A stretch of DNA of 64,000 nt from Paludibacteraceae bacterium (GCA_017446585.1 JAFSQL010000006.1:124001-188000), one strand, 5' to 3'; numbered from the stretch's first letter, positions 7,801 through 18,354 are shown. The notes: generated by a model not told the origin, from the letters alone. Program-made: numbers and translations.

Positions 7801-9444
7801 ATGAAAAAACTCCTAACGCTTTTGGTGGCTTCTCTTGCCGCTTTTAGCCTCAACGCTAAAAACGTTGACTCGCAAACCATTCAGCAAGAAGTCAACCAAC
7901 GTCTGCAAAACCTCCCCTTTGCCTCTTTCTCCATCACGGTTCCTACCTTTGCCGACAAGTCTTATGACATCCGTGATTTCGGAGCTGTTCCTGACGGCAT
8001 TACCGTCAACACCAAAGCCATCAATGACGCCATTGCCCAATGCTCCAAAAACGGAGGTGGAACCGTCATCATTCCTGCGGGACTTTGGATTTCTGGCAGC
8101 ATCACGCTTCAAAGCAATGTCAACCTCTACGTGGCTGAAGGAGCACTCCTTGAGTTCTCTGGCAACAAGGACGACTACGACATCGAAAAAACAGGCAAAT
8201 CTTACAAGACTCGTGCCCTGATCAACGGACGCAACCTCAAGAATGTTGCCATCACAGGACGAGGCATCATCAACGGCAACGGATCCACATGGCGATTCGT
8301 TAAGCACGAGAAAGTACCGGAAAAACTCTGGAAAAAACTCTCGAAAAACGCTGATGTCACCCCTGACGGCAAACGCACTGCTCCTAAAGGTTACTTCGCT
8401 GCCGAAGAACTCCAAAAACAACTCGGGGCTGCAGGCGACACCACTTATGCCAGCTGGCTCAAGGTTAAGACCGCTTTGCGACCTTACTTGCTCAATGTCA
8501 CCGATGTCGAGAACATGCTCATCGAAGGCGTCACCTTCATGAACTCACCTCACATCACGCTCAAACTTGACCGCATCTTCTCCCTCACGCTCAAAGATGT
8601 CACCGTTCTTAACGAAAACTGGTTTCAAAACTCCGATGGTATTGACGTTTCCGCAAGCGAACGAGTGCTCATCTACGACTGCACCGTTAACACCGGTGAC
8701 GATGGTATCTGCATGAAGTCTTCCCTCGGCAACAGGGGCAAACGTGACAAAGCACAAAAATTCTTGCACCAAAACATCGTCATTCGTGACTGCAAAGTCT
8801 TCCACGCCCACGGTGGATTCGTTATCGGCTCCAATACCGATGGCGGCATGAACAACATCTACGTCAAGAACTGTACCTTCAACTGGACTGAAACCGGCAT
8901 TCGCGTTAAGTCTGGCAAAGGACGGGGCGGCCGCGTGCAAAACATCTTCTGCGAGGACATCTTCATGAAGGATATCGTTGATCAGGCCATCATCTTCGAA
9001 CTTACCTACGACGACAAAGGACAAGTTGTCAAAGGCGGTGAAGACAACTCGCTCGAACCTGACTTCGAAGGATTCTCCATCCGCAACGTTTACTGCGATG
9101 GTGCCAAAGAGGCACTCCTGCTCGGCGGAACTCCTAAACTCAACGTTCGCAACGTCACCATCCAAAACGCCATGTTGCGTGCCGATGCCGGTGTCAGTGG
9201 CTTCCGTTGTGACAACATCACCTTCGACAACGTTACCGTCTTGCCTAAGACAGGCGTTCCTTTCGACTTCAACAAGGCTACCAACATCAAGTTCATCAAC
9301 ACCCCTAAACCAAAAACCAACGGCGTGTTCCTGAAACTCAAAGGCTCTGAAACCAAAAACATCTCCGTCTCTCCTTCCGGAGTTCTCGCACCTTCACAAG
9401 TTGAAGCCATCAACGAGGCGGACCCTAAACAAGTGAAATTCTAA
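7801..9444 (+). CDS. Secreted glycoside hydrolase family 28 (polygalacturonase-like)
   Basis: A 547-residue exported enzyme with a signal peptide (KKLLTLLVASLAAFSLNA, residues 2-19). The right-handed beta-helix starts at about residue 60 with YDIRDFGAVPDG. The GH28 catalytic set is present: NSDGID near residue 280, GDDGI near 300, HGGFVIGS near 338 and GIRVKS near 368. HGG in place of the GHG of endo-polygalacturonases is more like exo-acting or rhamnogalacturonan-directed members. It probably acts on pectin in the periplasm or outside. There is no SusC/SusD pair or regulator nearby, so it is not in a polysaccharide utilisation locus. It ends in a strong terminator. Confidence 0.9.
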   Translation: MKKLLTLLVASLAAFSLNAKNVDSQTIQQEVNQRLQNLPFASFSITVPTFADKSYDIRDFGAVPDGITVNTKAINDAIAQCSKNGGGTVIIPAGLWISGSITLQSNVNLYVAEGALLEFSGNKDDYDIEKTGKSYKTRALINGRNLKNVAITGRGIINGNGSTWRFVKHEKVPEKLWKKLSKNADVTPDGKRTAPKGYFAAEELQKQLGAAGDTTYASWLKVKTALRPYLLNVTDVENMLIEGVTFMNSPHITLKLDRIFSLTLKDVTVLNENWFQNSDGIDVSASERVLIYDCTVNTGDDGICMKSSLGNRGKRDKAQKFLHQNIVIRDCKVFHAHGGFVIGSNTDGGMNNIYVKNCTFNWTETGIRVKSGKGRGGRVQNIFCEDIFMKDIVDQAIIFELTYDDKGQVVKGGEDNSLEPDFEGFSIRNVYCDGAKEALLLGGTPKLNVRNVTIQNAMLRADAGVSGFRCDNITFDNVTVLPKTGVPFDFNKATNIKFINTPKPKTNGVFLKLKGSETKNISVSPSGVLAPSQVEAINEADPKQVKF

Positions 9445-9467
9445 TACAGAATCACTTACATTTTTTA

Positions 9468-9510
9468 ACTACCGAAACGTATCAAAACGACACGTTTCGG
9501 TAGTTTTTTT
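9468..9510 (+). terminator. Rho-independent terminator after the GH28 gene
   Basis: A perfect 13-bp stem (ACTACCGAAACGT at 9468-9480 with its complement at 9492-9504) encloses an 11-base loop and runs into seven T residues. Confidence 0.9.
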
Positions 9511-9524
9511 GGCACTATTTTCCT

Positions 9525-9532
9525 TACATTTG
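9525..9532 (+). promoter_or_regulatory. Bacteroidota -7 promoter element for dnaE
   Basis: TACATTTG, full match to TAnnTTTG, 48 bases before the dnaE ATG and just after the terminator. Confidence 0.65.
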
Positions 9533-9580
9533 CTTTCCGCGATTATTCCTCTCCTTAACTAATAAACCGCTGTTTATCTG

Positions 9581-12500
9581 ATGTTCACGCACCTGCACGT
9601 CCACTCGCACTACTCCATCCTTGATGGTATGAGCAAAGTTCCAGACCTCATCAACCGTGCGCGTGAACTCGGCATGAACTCACTTGCCCTCACCGACCAC
9701 GGGGTGATGTATGGCATCAAGGAATTCCTCGATTGTGCCAACTCTGTCAACAGCGGCATTGACAAGCAAATCAAACAATTTCAGCAACACCTCTCCAACC
9801 CCGACACCCCTCCGGACACCATCCCCGAACTCCAACAACAACTGCAACAGCTTCAATCCTCCTTCTTCACACCCATCGTAGGTGTCGAAGCCTATTGCGC
9901 ACGACGCTCCATGCGACTCCGCTCCCTCAAGGAAGACGCGAGTGGCAACCACCTCATCCTCCTCGCAAAAAACAAGGCTGGCTACCACACCCTCTGCCGA
10001 CTTGTCAGCACCAGTTGGCTTGAAGGCTATTACTACAAACCGCGCATCGACAAGGAACTCATCTCCCAATTACACGATGGGCTCATCGTCTCCTCCGCTT
10101 GTCTCGCGGGCGAAGTGCCACAAAAAATCCTTGCTGGAAAAATCCAAGAAGCCGAAGATGCCGTCAAGTGGTGGAAAGACCTCATGGGTGATGACTACTA
10201 CCTCGAAATCCAACGCCACCAAACAAACATACCGGATGCCGACCACCGAGTTTTCCAAGAGCAACAACTTGTCATTCCCCACATCCTCGAACTCGGTGCC
10301 AAACTTGGAGTCAAAGTCATCGCGACCAACGACAGCCACTTCACGCGCCAAGACGAGGGCACGGCTCACGACCGACTCATCTGCCTCAGCACGGGCAAGA
10401 CCGTTGATGACCTCAACCGAATGCACTACACACAGCAAGAATGGCTCAAAAGCGAAGACGAAATGCGAGCCATATTTGCCGACTGTCCCGAAGTCTTGGA
10501 AAACACCCAACTCGTCGCGCAAAAAGTTGAGCGTTACAACATCAATAGCGGACCTATCATGCCCAAGTTCGACATCCCCGAAGACTTTGGAACCGAACAG
10601 CAATACCGCCAACAAATCTCCCACCAACAACTTTTTGACGAATTCACGCAAAACGAAAAAGGCGAAACCATACTCTCACAGGAACAAGCCGAAAAGAAAA
10701 TCCATGACCTTGGCGGCTATGACAAAATCTACCGCATAAAACTCGAAGCCGACTATCTCAAACAACTCACTTGGCAAGGGGCGCTCATGCGCTATGGAGT
10801 TAGCGAGTCTCCCCTCACGCCACTTGTCAAAGGCTCTGACGGCATCCTGCGTGACGAACAGGCCGCCAACGAAATTCGAGAACGTATCAACTTCGAACTC
10901 CATGTCATGAAAACCATGGGATTCCCGGGCTACTTCCTCATCGTCTGCGACTACATCCGTGCCGCCCGCGAGCAACTTGACGTCAGCGTCGGCCCCGGAC
11001 GTGGCTCCGCCGCCGGCTCCGTCGTCGCCTACTGCCTGCGCATCACCGACGTTGACCCCCTCAAGTACGACCTCCTCTTCGAACGTTTTCTTAACCCCGA
11101 CCGCATCTCTCTCCCCGACATCGACGTTGACTTCGACGACCAAGGACGCGCCCGGGTGCTCGACTACGTCTCCGAAAAATATGGTAAGACACACGTTGCC
11201 CACATCATCACCTACGGGCAAATGGCCACCAAAAACTCCATCGCCGACATGGGACGCGTGCAAAACGTGCCGCTCTCTACCGTCAATGCGTTCAAAAACC
11301 TCATTCCGGACAAGTTCCCCGACAACCTCAAAGACAGCAGAGGCAAAAAACTCAAAGTCAACATCAAAAACTGCCTCGCTTACGCCCCCGCTTTCATTGA
11401 GAAATACAAGGAATCTGATCTCACCACGCGCCACTCCATCGACTACGCCAAACAACTCGAGGGCACCATCCGGCAAATCGGAGTGCACGCCTGTGGTGTT
11501 ATCATCGGTGCCGACTCCCTCGACACCTTTGCACCCCTCGCCACCGTCAAGGACAAAGAGACGGACGAAGACATCATCGTGACGCAATACGACGGACACG
11601 TCATCGAGCAAGTCGGACTCATCAAAATGGACTTCCTCGGCCTCATCACGCTCTCCATCATTAAGGAAACCCTGCGCAACATCAAACAACGAACGGGCGA
11701 ACTTCTTGACATTGACCATATTCCTCTTGACGACACCGAAACCTTCCAACTCTTCAGCCGAGGCGACACCATCGCCGTCTTCCAGTTCGAAAGTCCCGGA
11801 ATGCAAAAATACCTCCGTGAACTGCAACCTACCGTCTTCACCGACCTTATCGCCATGAACGCCCTCTATCGCCCGGGACCGATGGACTACATCCCGCATT
11901 TCATCAAGCGCAAACATGGACTTGAACCCATCACCTACGATATCCCAGTGATGGAAAAATACCTCAAAGACACCTACGGCGTCACCGTTTACCAAGAGCA
12001 AGTCATGCTCCTCTCCCGACTTCTTGCCGACTTCACGCGTGGTGAGAGCGACCAACTCCGTAAGGCGATGGGGAAAAAACAGATTGCCGTGCTCGAAAAA
12101 CTCAAACCCAAATTCTTCATGGGTGGAGAAAAAAACGGGCACCCGCTCCCCATGCTCGAAAAAATTTGGGCGGACTGGGAGAAATTTGCTGAATACGCCT
12201 TCAACAAGAGCCACGCCACATGCTACGCATGGGTCGCCTACCAAACGGCATTCCTCAAAGCGCACTATCCAAATGAATTCATGGCGGCCAATTTAACCAT
12301 ATCCAAAGACAAGATTGAAGAGGTCACCAAACTCATGACCGAATGTAAACGCATGGGCATCAAAGTTCTTGAACCCGATGTTAACGAATCGGGCATGGAC
12401 TTCACCGTCAACGCCGAAGGCAACATTCGATTCGGATTAGGTGGCATCAAGGGTGTCGGTGCCTCCGCTGTCGAATCCATTCTCGCATGCCGCTCCAAGG

Positions 12501-13528
12501 ATGGCTTCTTTACCGACATCTATAACTTCCTTGAACGTGTCAACCTCCAAAGTTGCAACCGCAAGACACTCGAATCACTCGGTTTGGCAGGTGCTTTCGA
12601 CAGCCTGCCTAACGGCTACCGCGAACTCTATTTCCAACGTGACAACGGCAAAATCGCTTTCAACGAAATACTGCTTGCCTACGGACAGGAATACCAAGCC
12701 AACAAAGCCTCACGAACCAACTCCCTTTTCGAGGACTCCGGACTTGACGACGTCCGACACCCGCCTATCCGTGAAGCCGAACGATGGAGCACACTCGAAA
12801 AACTCAGCCTCGAGAAGAACGTCGTCGGCATCTATCTTAGCCAACACCCGCTTGATGACTTCCGAGTAGAAATGAACTGTCTTTGCAACTACAAATGCAA
12901 AGACATTGACAACATTGTCGGCGAGGTTGAATACACGGGACCAGAATCACCTTGGCAACGTTCCTTCTGCATCGCTGGCATCGTCACTGAAGCGCGTCAA
13001 GGTGTCATCTCAAAAAAAGGCAATGAATACGGCGACTTCACCATCGAAGACTACAACGGCAGCCACCACTTTGTCCTTTTTGGCGACAACTACATCAACT
13101 TCAAGCAATACCTTTTCGTCAACTACTACCTCATCGTTCGAGGCACCTTCCGTGGCAAGAACGACAAATGGAGACGTGAACCTATTAAGATTGGAGAGAA
13201 ACTACAACTCAGTGCCGAAATTGAAAACATCTCCCTCCTCCCTGACATTTGCAAGAAACTGGTTGGAACGCTCAGCCTCACAATCAATCTTCAACTTTTG
13301 GACAAATCCTTTGTGGACACTTTCGTCTCCCTTCTGCAAAAGGCGTCACAACCGGACGAAAACGGACGACCGCCCCACACCGCTCTTGAAGTCACGGTGA
13401 AGACCGAATCTCGCTCCTTCCCGCTACGTTCCTCGTTGCCGCCTATCAACATTGACGTGCCAATCAAGAACTTCATCATTGAGCAAAACAAACTCGGCAT
13501 CATTACTGACTACCGTCTCAAACGCTGA
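9581..13528 (+). CDS. dnaE: DNA polymerase III alpha subunit
   Basis: A 1315-residue C-family replicative polymerase. The N-terminal PHP domain begins HLHVHSHYSILDGM. The catalytic aspartates lie in LPDIDVDFDDQGR near residue 512, and VGPGRGSAAGS precedes them in the palm. The helix-hairpin-helix region is near 960 (FGLGGIKGVGASAVESI). A C-terminal OB-fold (about 1130-1240, GDFTIEDYNGSHHFVLFG) binds single-stranded template. It is longer than the ~1160 residues of the E. coli protein, partly from a Gln-rich insertion at about residues 64-90 in the PHP domain. It is monocistronic with its own promoter and convergent with rodA. Confidence 0.97.
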   Translation: MFTHLHVHSHYSILDGMSKVPDLINRARELGMNSLALTDHGVMYGIKEFLDCANSVNSGIDKQIKQFQQHLSNPDTPPDTIPELQQQLQQLQSSFFTPIVGVEAYCARRSMRLRSLKEDASGNHLILLAKNKAGYHTLCRLVSTSWLEGYYYKPRIDKELISQLHDGLIVSSACLAGEVPQKILAGKIQEAEDAVKWWKDLMGDDYYLEIQRHQTNIPDADHRVFQEQQLVIPHILELGAKLGVKVIATNDSHFTRQDEGTAHDRLICLSTGKTVDDLNRMHYTQQEWLKSEDEMRAIFADCPEVLENTQLVAQKVERYNINSGPIMPKFDIPEDFGTEQQYRQQISHQQLFDEFTQNEKGETILSQEQAEKKIHDLGGYDKIYRIKLEADYLKQLTWQGALMRYGVSESPLTPLVKGSDGILRDEQAANEIRERINFELHVMKTMGFPGYFLIVCDYIRAAREQLDVSVGPGRGSAAGSVVAYCLRITDVDPLKYDLLFERFLNPDRISLPDIDVDFDDQGRARVLDYVSEKYGKTHVAHIITYGQMATKNSIADMGRVQNVPLSTVNAFKNLIPDKFPDNLKDSRGKKLKVNIKNCLAYAPAFIEKYKESDLTTRHSIDYAKQLEGTIRQIGVHACGVIIGADSLDTFAPLATVKDKETDEDIIVTQYDGHVIEQVGLIKMDFLGLITLSIIKETLRNIKQRTGELLDIDHIPLDDTETFQLFSRGDTIAVFQFESPGMQKYLRELQPTVFTDLIAMNALYRPGPMDYIPHFIKRKHGLEPITYDIPVMEKYLKDTYGVTVYQEQVMLLSRLLADFTRGESDQLRKAMGKKQIAVLEKLKPKFFMGGEKNGHPLPMLEKIWADWEKFAEYAFNKSHATCYAWVAYQTAFLKAHYPNEFMAANLTISKDKIEEVTKLMTECKRMGIKVLEPDVNESGMDFTVNAEGNIRFGLGGIKGVGASAVESILACRSKDGFFTDIYNFLERVNLQSCNRKTLESLGLAGAFDSLPNGYRELYFQRDNGKIAFNEILLAYGQEYQANKASRTNSLFEDSGLDDVRHPPIREAERWSTLEKLSLEKNVVGIYLSQHPLDDFRVEMNCLCNYKCKDIDNIVGEVEYTGPESPWQRSFCIAGIVTEARQGVISKKGNEYGDFTIEDYNGSHHFVLFGDNYINFKQYLFVNYYLIVRGTFRGKNDKWRREPIKIGEKLQLSAEIENISLLPDICKKLVGTLSLTINLQLLDKSFVDTFVSLLQKASQPDENGRPPHTALEVTVKTESRSFPLRSSLPPINIDVPIKNFIIEQNKLGIITDYRLKR

Positions 13529-13566
13529 TTTTTCTGACGCAATCTTTTTCTCGTTTGAAGTGTTCC

Positions 13567-15030
13567 TTAACGCTCCAAACGACTTGCGTCCAGTCTCAAC
13601 AGGATAAACAACAACAGCGTGAATCCCCACAACGACGAACCTCCGTAACTGAAGAACGGCAACGGAATGCCTATCACTGGCATAATACCTATCACCATAC
13701 CTATGTTTATCATGAAGTGGAAAAAAATTATGGACACCACACTGTAACAATACACCTGATTAAACGACTCCGTCTGCCTTTCCGCTATCACCACCAATCG
13801 CCACATCAATAACAGGAACAAACCTATCACCGTCATGCACCCCAAAAAACCAAATTCCTCGCCAACCGTGCAGAAAATGAAGTCTGTCGTCTGCTCCGGA
13901 ACGTAATCTAACTTCGTTTGTGTTCCTTTCAAAAAACCCTTTCCGAAAAAACCGCCACTACCTATGGCTATCTTCGACTGGTTCACATTATAACCGGCTC
14001 CGGTTGGGTCATCCTCTACTCCCAGCAAGACATTTATGCGGCTTTGCTGATGAGGCTGTAAGACATTATCAAACAAATAGTCGCCCGACAGGCAGAAAAC
14101 CACTGAACCCGCAGCAAACAAAGCCAAAAGCAAGAACGATTTCTTCAACTTGCGGATGGACATGATTATGGCATATACCGCGAAAAACAATATATAAGCA
14201 TACCCGAACCACGTATAGTCCACCGTGATGAAGAAGTTCACGAGACGTGCCACCACCACTGTTCCCAACAATACCTTTGCGCACAACCCCACCATCTCCA
14301 TGTTCTTATACATCACAATCAGAAATCCGAACATCGATGCCACAATCGCCATTTGCGATAGCAGCAAACCGAGGTTGCCCGTCTCTCCATCCTGAATATA
14401 CACATTGGCGAACTTGAATGTCAACACGAACAACGTAACTGCCACCACAGCCAAATACAACAACACACCTGGCATTCCCTTTCTGTAAAGAACCAAAAAG
14501 AACGACATATAGACCAATGCCGACCCGGTCTCGTTCTGCAAGATAATCAAAACCATGGGCAGCATAAACAAGATGCACACCCGAACGTAACTGATTATTC
14601 CTTCCAATCTGAACTCATACTGACTCATGCACTTCGCTACCGCCAACGCCGTTGCGGCTTTCGCCAATTCCGCAGGTTGGAATGAAACGGGACCTAACAC
14701 CAACCACGAGTGACTTCCTTTGATGTCTGGCGCAATGAAAATCGTCACTATCAGCAACGCCAATATCGCTCCATAAAAGAGGTAAGCGAACACATCAAAA
14801 ATGCGCGCATTTACAAGCAATACCATCACTGCCAAAAAACCGCCTACTCCTGCCCACACCAACTGCTTGCACGCCCTCTGGTTCCAATCCACCAAACCGC
14901 TCAACAACGTGTGATTGTCAAAGTCATAACTCGCGCAATACACCGCCAAGCATCCCATCAAGACGAGAATGACATATATCGCCACCGTCATCTTATCCAC
15001 CGTCTTCGTTATGCTTTGCTCCCTTCTCAT
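13567..15030 (-). CDS. rodA: Peptidoglycan glycosyltransferase RodA (SEDS family)
   Basis: A 487-residue polytopic membrane protein of the FtsW/RodA/SpoVE family that polymerises glycan strands in the elongasome. SEDS signatures include FQPAELAKAATALAVAK in the first third, the catalytic-loop region with FILCTVGEEFGFLG-type sequence near 385, and the C-terminal PVIGIPLPFFSYGGSS. It is about 100 residues longer than E. coli RodA, with the extra length in the central hydrophobic region. Its ATG is two bases below the mrdA stop, so it is the last gene of the mre-mrd operon and partners the transpeptidase encoded next to it. Confidence 0.95.
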   Translation of the reverse strand: MRREQSITKTVDKMTVAIYVILVLMGCLAVYCASYDFDNHTLLSGLVDWNQRACKQLVWAGVGGFLAVMVLLVNARIFDVFAYLFYGAILALLIVTIFIAPDIKGSHSWLVLGPVSFQPAELAKAATALAVAKCMSQYEFRLEGIISYVRVCILFMLPMVLIILQNETGSALVYMSFFLVLYRKGMPGVLLYLAVVAVTLFVLTFKFANVYIQDGETGNLGLLLSQMAIVASMFGFLIVMYKNMEMVGLCAKVLLGTVVVARLVNFFITVDYTWFGYAYILFFAVYAIIMSIRKLKKSFLLLALFAAGSVVFCLSGDYLFDNVLQPHQQSRINVLLGVEDDPTGAGYNVNQSKIAIGSGGFFGKGFLKGTQTKLDYVPEQTTDFIFCTVGEEFGFLGCMTVIGLFLLLMWRLVVIAERQTESFNQVYCYSVVSIIFFHFMINIGMVIGIMPVIGIPLPFFSYGGSSLWGFTLLLFILLRLDASRLER

Positions 15031-15032
15031 TT

Positions 15033-16925
15033 TTATGGCTTTTTCTGATTCTTTTGCTTCGATGCGTCGCTGCGTTTGTACGCTGATGCCGCAGATTCTA
15101 TCAAGTTTGCGTGATACAATCTTTCCTCCAAATACTTCTTCCGGTCCGGAACCTTTCCATTCAGATACTTTTCAAGCATCAACGACGCTATCGGACCTGC
15201 CCACGTGGCACCGAAACCACCATTTTCCACAAAGACCGCAATCACTATCTTCGGATTCTCCCTCGGTGCGAAACACATGAAGATGGAATGGTCCTTTCCA
15301 TGTGGGTTCTGTGCCGTTCCCGTCTTGGCGCACACCACGATACTGTCCATTCCAGCCACACGGCTCGTTCCGCCTGTCACCGACATCTCCATTCCGTCTA
15401 TCACAGACTCAAAATATTGAAATGGTACGTTCGTGATGTGTTTCTCGTGATACTTAGGATCTATGCTTCCTCCCTCTATTTCTTTCGCAATGTGTGGTGT
15501 AATCCACCAACCTCTGTTCGCTATCGCACAACAATAGTTTGCCAACTGCAACGGTGTCGTGATGATTTCTCCTTGGCCGATGGCGTTTGATATAATCGTC
15601 AACCCTTTCCATCCCTTCACACCATACACCTTGTCATATACACCAGCGTTTGGTATGTAACCGCGATTCTCGTTTGGAAAGTCAACACCCGTCTTATATC
15701 CGAACCCAAACGACACAACGTCTTGCTTCCATGACTCAAACGTTGCCTGTATCGTGCCATATTTCTTTCTGTCCAACAACGCCTTATAACCCCAGCAAAA
15801 ATAACCGTTACACGACGTCTGAATGGCGTGTCGCATGTCCAATGGCGACGAGTGACCGTGACATCCCACTCGCAAACCTCCGAACACGAATCCGTTATGA
15901 CAAGGATACAAAGTCGATGGTGTGATGATTCCCTCCTTCTGCAAAATCAAAGCCTGAAGTGGTTTGAACGTCGAACCTGGAGGATAGCGAGCCATCATCG
16001 GACGGTCCAACAACGGTTTCAGCGGATCTGCCATCAGACGATGAAAATTCTTGCCTCTCTGACGACCCACTAAATCGCTTGGATTGAACGACGGAGAACT
16101 TACCAAACTCAATATCTCGCCGCTTTCAGGTTCTATCGCCACGATGCTGCCTATCTTGTTCACCATCAAACCCTCGGCATACTGCTGAAGGTCAATGTCA
16201 ATCGAAATTCTTATATTCTTACCAGACACCGGAGCCACATCCAATTCTCCGTCCCTGTAACTTCCCTTCAACCTGCCATGAACATCTCTCAACAAGATTT
16301 CTACACCCTTCTCCCCTCGCAATTCTTTCTCGTAGAACTTCTCCACGCCGTTCTTTCCGGCATAGTCTCCACGACGATAATATGCATCCGAATCTATATC
16401 TCGCTGCGACACCTCTCCAACGCTACCCAACGCATGAGCGGCACATGGATACGTGTACTCACGCAATGTGCGGTCTTGAATATAAAAACCAGGAAACTTA
16501 AACAACTTCTCCTGCAATACAGCATACTCCTCTATGCTTAACTGCGAAATCAACAACTGAGGCGTATATCGGCTGTAACCCACCGAATGCTTGATGTCCG
16601 AAAACATCTTTCGCAAATCTTCTATCGACACATTCACCGCGCGACAAAAGTCAAGACTGTCAAACGGCTCCACTTCCCTCATCACCACCATCACGTCATA
16701 CGCTGGTTTGTTATATACCAGCAACTTGCCGTTTCTGTCGTATATCAATCCTCGGGCTGGATACTTCGTCTTGTGAAGAAATCCTTGGTTCTCGGCTACT
16801 TCTTTATAATTGGAACTGAATATTTGCAGATTCAACAATTGCAACATATAGCAGAACGCAATAATTGCCATTATCAGCAATATCGTAGTCTTTCTGCCTA
16901 TATATCGATCGTTTTCTACTGCCAT
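15033..16925 (-). CDS. mrdA: Penicillin-binding protein 2 (transpeptidase)
   Basis: A 630-residue class B penicillin-binding protein that cross-links peptidoglycan during elongation. A single N-terminal membrane anchor (TTILLIMAIIAFCYMLQLL) precedes the dimerisation domain. The transpeptidase motifs are complete: STFKP (SxxK) near residue 327, TSCN (SxN) near 385 and KTGTAQ near 527. The length is normal. Its ATG overlaps the mreD stop by one base (TAATG), and rodA follows after two bases, so the pair is translationally coupled. Confidence 0.96.
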   Translation of the reverse strand: MAVENDRYIGRKTTILLIMAIIAFCYMLQLLNLQIFSSNYKEVAENQGFLHKTKYPARGLIYDRNGKLLVYNKPAYDVMVVMREVEPFDSLDFCRAVNVSIEDLRKMFSDIKHSVGYSRYTPQLLISQLSIEEYAVLQEKLFKFPGFYIQDRTLREYTYPCAAHALGSVGEVSQRDIDSDAYYRRGDYAGKNGVEKFYEKELRGEKGVEILLRDVHGRLKGSYRDGELDVAPVSGKNIRISIDIDLQQYAEGLMVNKIGSIVAIEPESGEILSLVSSPSFNPSDLVGRQRGKNFHRLMADPLKPLLDRPMMARYPPGSTFKPLQALILQKEGIITPSTLYPCHNGFVFGGLRVGCHGHSSPLDMRHAIQTSCNGYFCWGYKALLDRKKYGTIQATFESWKQDVVSFGFGYKTGVDFPNENRGYIPNAGVYDKVYGVKGWKGLTIISNAIGQGEIITTPLQLANYCCAIANRGWWITPHIAKEIEGGSIDPKYHEKHITNVPFQYFESVIDGMEMSVTGGTSRVAGMDSIVVCAKTGTAQNPHGKDHSIFMCFAPRENPKIVIAVFVENGGFGATWAGPIASLMLEKYLNGKVPDRKKYLEERLYHANLIESAASAYKRSDASKQKNQKKP

Positions 16926-17434
16926 TATTGACGAGAGATGTAATATTCCGTCACCAAAATCAACGCCATGGTCGTCACTCCGCTCAACACGATTCTAATG
17001 ATCAAGAACAAAACATGCGCCAACGACATTGCCTCCACCGCATACAGTACTGTATGATGTACCAATACCACCACCAATGCGAAACGGACAAACTGCCCCC
17101 ATCCCATCGACATCGGCGAAGGTGTCATCAACGCATAGAGACGTTTGTCCTCGTTCGGCATGAAGAAGTCTGCCGACAAAACATAAGCCATTGACGCTGC
17201 CGTCGTTGCGGCGGCATGCACACCGGCACACCCGACGCTCAAGTCTATTACCGCTCCCAATAGGAAACCTATCAACAACTTCACCGAACGGTTCAAGGCA
17301 TACGGCAACGCTATTATCAACCCCACATACACCAATGGGGTTCCAAAACCGTTCACGTTCACATTATTCAATATCAGCACCTGAATCGCCACTATCAACA
17401 CGAACAAACCTATGTATTGCATCAACCTCTTCAT
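16925..17434 (-). CDS. mreD: Rod shape-determining protein MreD
   Basis: A 169-residue protein with about five hydrophobic segments (such as YIGLFVLIVAIQVLIL and VYVGLIIALPYAL). MreD is a polytopic inner-membrane partner of MreC in the elongasome. Sequence conservation in this family is weak, so the call rests on hydrophobicity, size and its place between mreC and mrdA. It overlaps mreC by four bases (ATGA) and mrdA by one base. Confidence 0.88.
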   Translation of the reverse strand: MKRLMQYIGLFVLIVAIQVLILNNVNVNGFGTPLVYVGLIIALPYALNRSVKLLIGFLLGAVIDLSVGCAGVHAAATTAASMAYVLSADFFMPNEDKRLYALMTPSPMSMGWGQFVRFALVVVLVHHTVLYAVEAMSLAHVLFLIIRIVLSGVTTMALILVTEYYISRQ

Positions 17435-18327
17435 CGCTTGCCCCCCTCATTTTTCTTTACGTGAATCGAATCCTGCAAGATGCGCAACTCACGACCATAC
17501 TTATAGTTCAGCACTTCCACGTGTTCCAACTGCCTGAAATTCACGCTTAGCCTTACCACGATGTCGTAATAATTGTCGTCGTTCGAAATGCCGAATTGCT
17601 CTATCTCACCCACCTGTAATCCCTCCGGAAAGAAATCGCTATATCCCGACGTGATTACCTTGTCTCCCTTCTTCAATGGTACGTGACGAGGCACCTTCTC
17701 AAGATGCGCAAAACGAGTGTCACCACCCTTCCACACCAACGAGCCTATATCCTTAATGTGGCTTGTTCCCAAGCTGTCCGTATTTTTGCCCGCTATCTTG
17801 CAACTCAATTGCGCCTTCGGATTCAGCAACGGCAACACGATAGCAAAATGGTCGCTCACGCTCTCCACAACACCTACTGCGCTTCCTGCTGCTATCACGC
17901 TCATGTCTTCATCAATGCCGTCCAACTTTCCCCTGTTCAGGGTCATATAGTTGTCTATCGCTCCCACGCTATTGTTTATCACCTTTGCGGCAAAACTTTC
18001 ATAGGCGAGCGTTGGATCCAACGGCGCGCGTTTCACGCTGTCTCCGGGCGATGACAACTGCTGATACAATTGCTTGTACCTGTACAACTCCGTCCTCAAT
18101 ACCGAATTTTCTACCGACAACTGCTCGTTTGCGCTACTCAGACCTATGTAGTGCGTCACCTCCTCACGAATGGCATACACTCTGCTTGCCACTCCGTGAC
18201 TTAAAGCGTAAAACTTACTTCTTTGGAACGCACCACCATGAGCGGCGACCACCAATGCGATGACCTCCAAAAAGATGAAAAGCAAATAATTGCCGTAGCG
18301 TACAAAAAATTTGAACAGCGCGCTCAT
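17431..18327 (-). CDS. mreC: Rod shape-determining protein MreC
   Basis: A 298-residue bitopic protein. One N-terminal membrane helix (YLLFIFLEVIALVVAAHGG) is followed by a coiled coil at about 60-100 and a periplasmic double beta-barrel. Typical MreC segments include NSVGAIDNYMTLNRGKLDGI and GDKVITSGYSDFFPEGLQVG. MreC links the MreB filament to PBP2 and RodA. It lies 27 bases below mreB and overlaps mreD by an ATGA, a clear operon arrangement. Confidence 0.94.
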   Translation of the reverse strand: MSALFKFFVRYGNYLLFIFLEVIALVVAAHGGAFQRSKFYALSHGVASRVYAIREEVTHYIGLSSANEQLSVENSVLRTELYRYKQLYQQLSSPGDSVKRAPLDPTLAYESFAAKVINNSVGAIDNYMTLNRGKLDGIDEDMSVIAAGSAVGVVESVSDHFAIVLPLLNPKAQLSCKIAGKNTDSLGTSHIKDIGSLVWKGGDTRFAHLEKVPRHVPLKKGDKVITSGYSDFFPEGLQVGEIEQFGISNDDNYYDIVVRLSVNFRQLEHVEVLNYKYGRELRILQDSIHVKKNEGGKR

Positions 18328-18354
18328 TTATTTCTCTCCATCCGCTCGGCGTTC

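Noticed and set aside
10676..12265. A 529-codon open frame antisense to dnaE
   Set aside because: It mirrors dnaE codon structure, shows no known domain and has odd Val/Glu/Asp/Phe-rich composition; dnaE itself is unmistakable.
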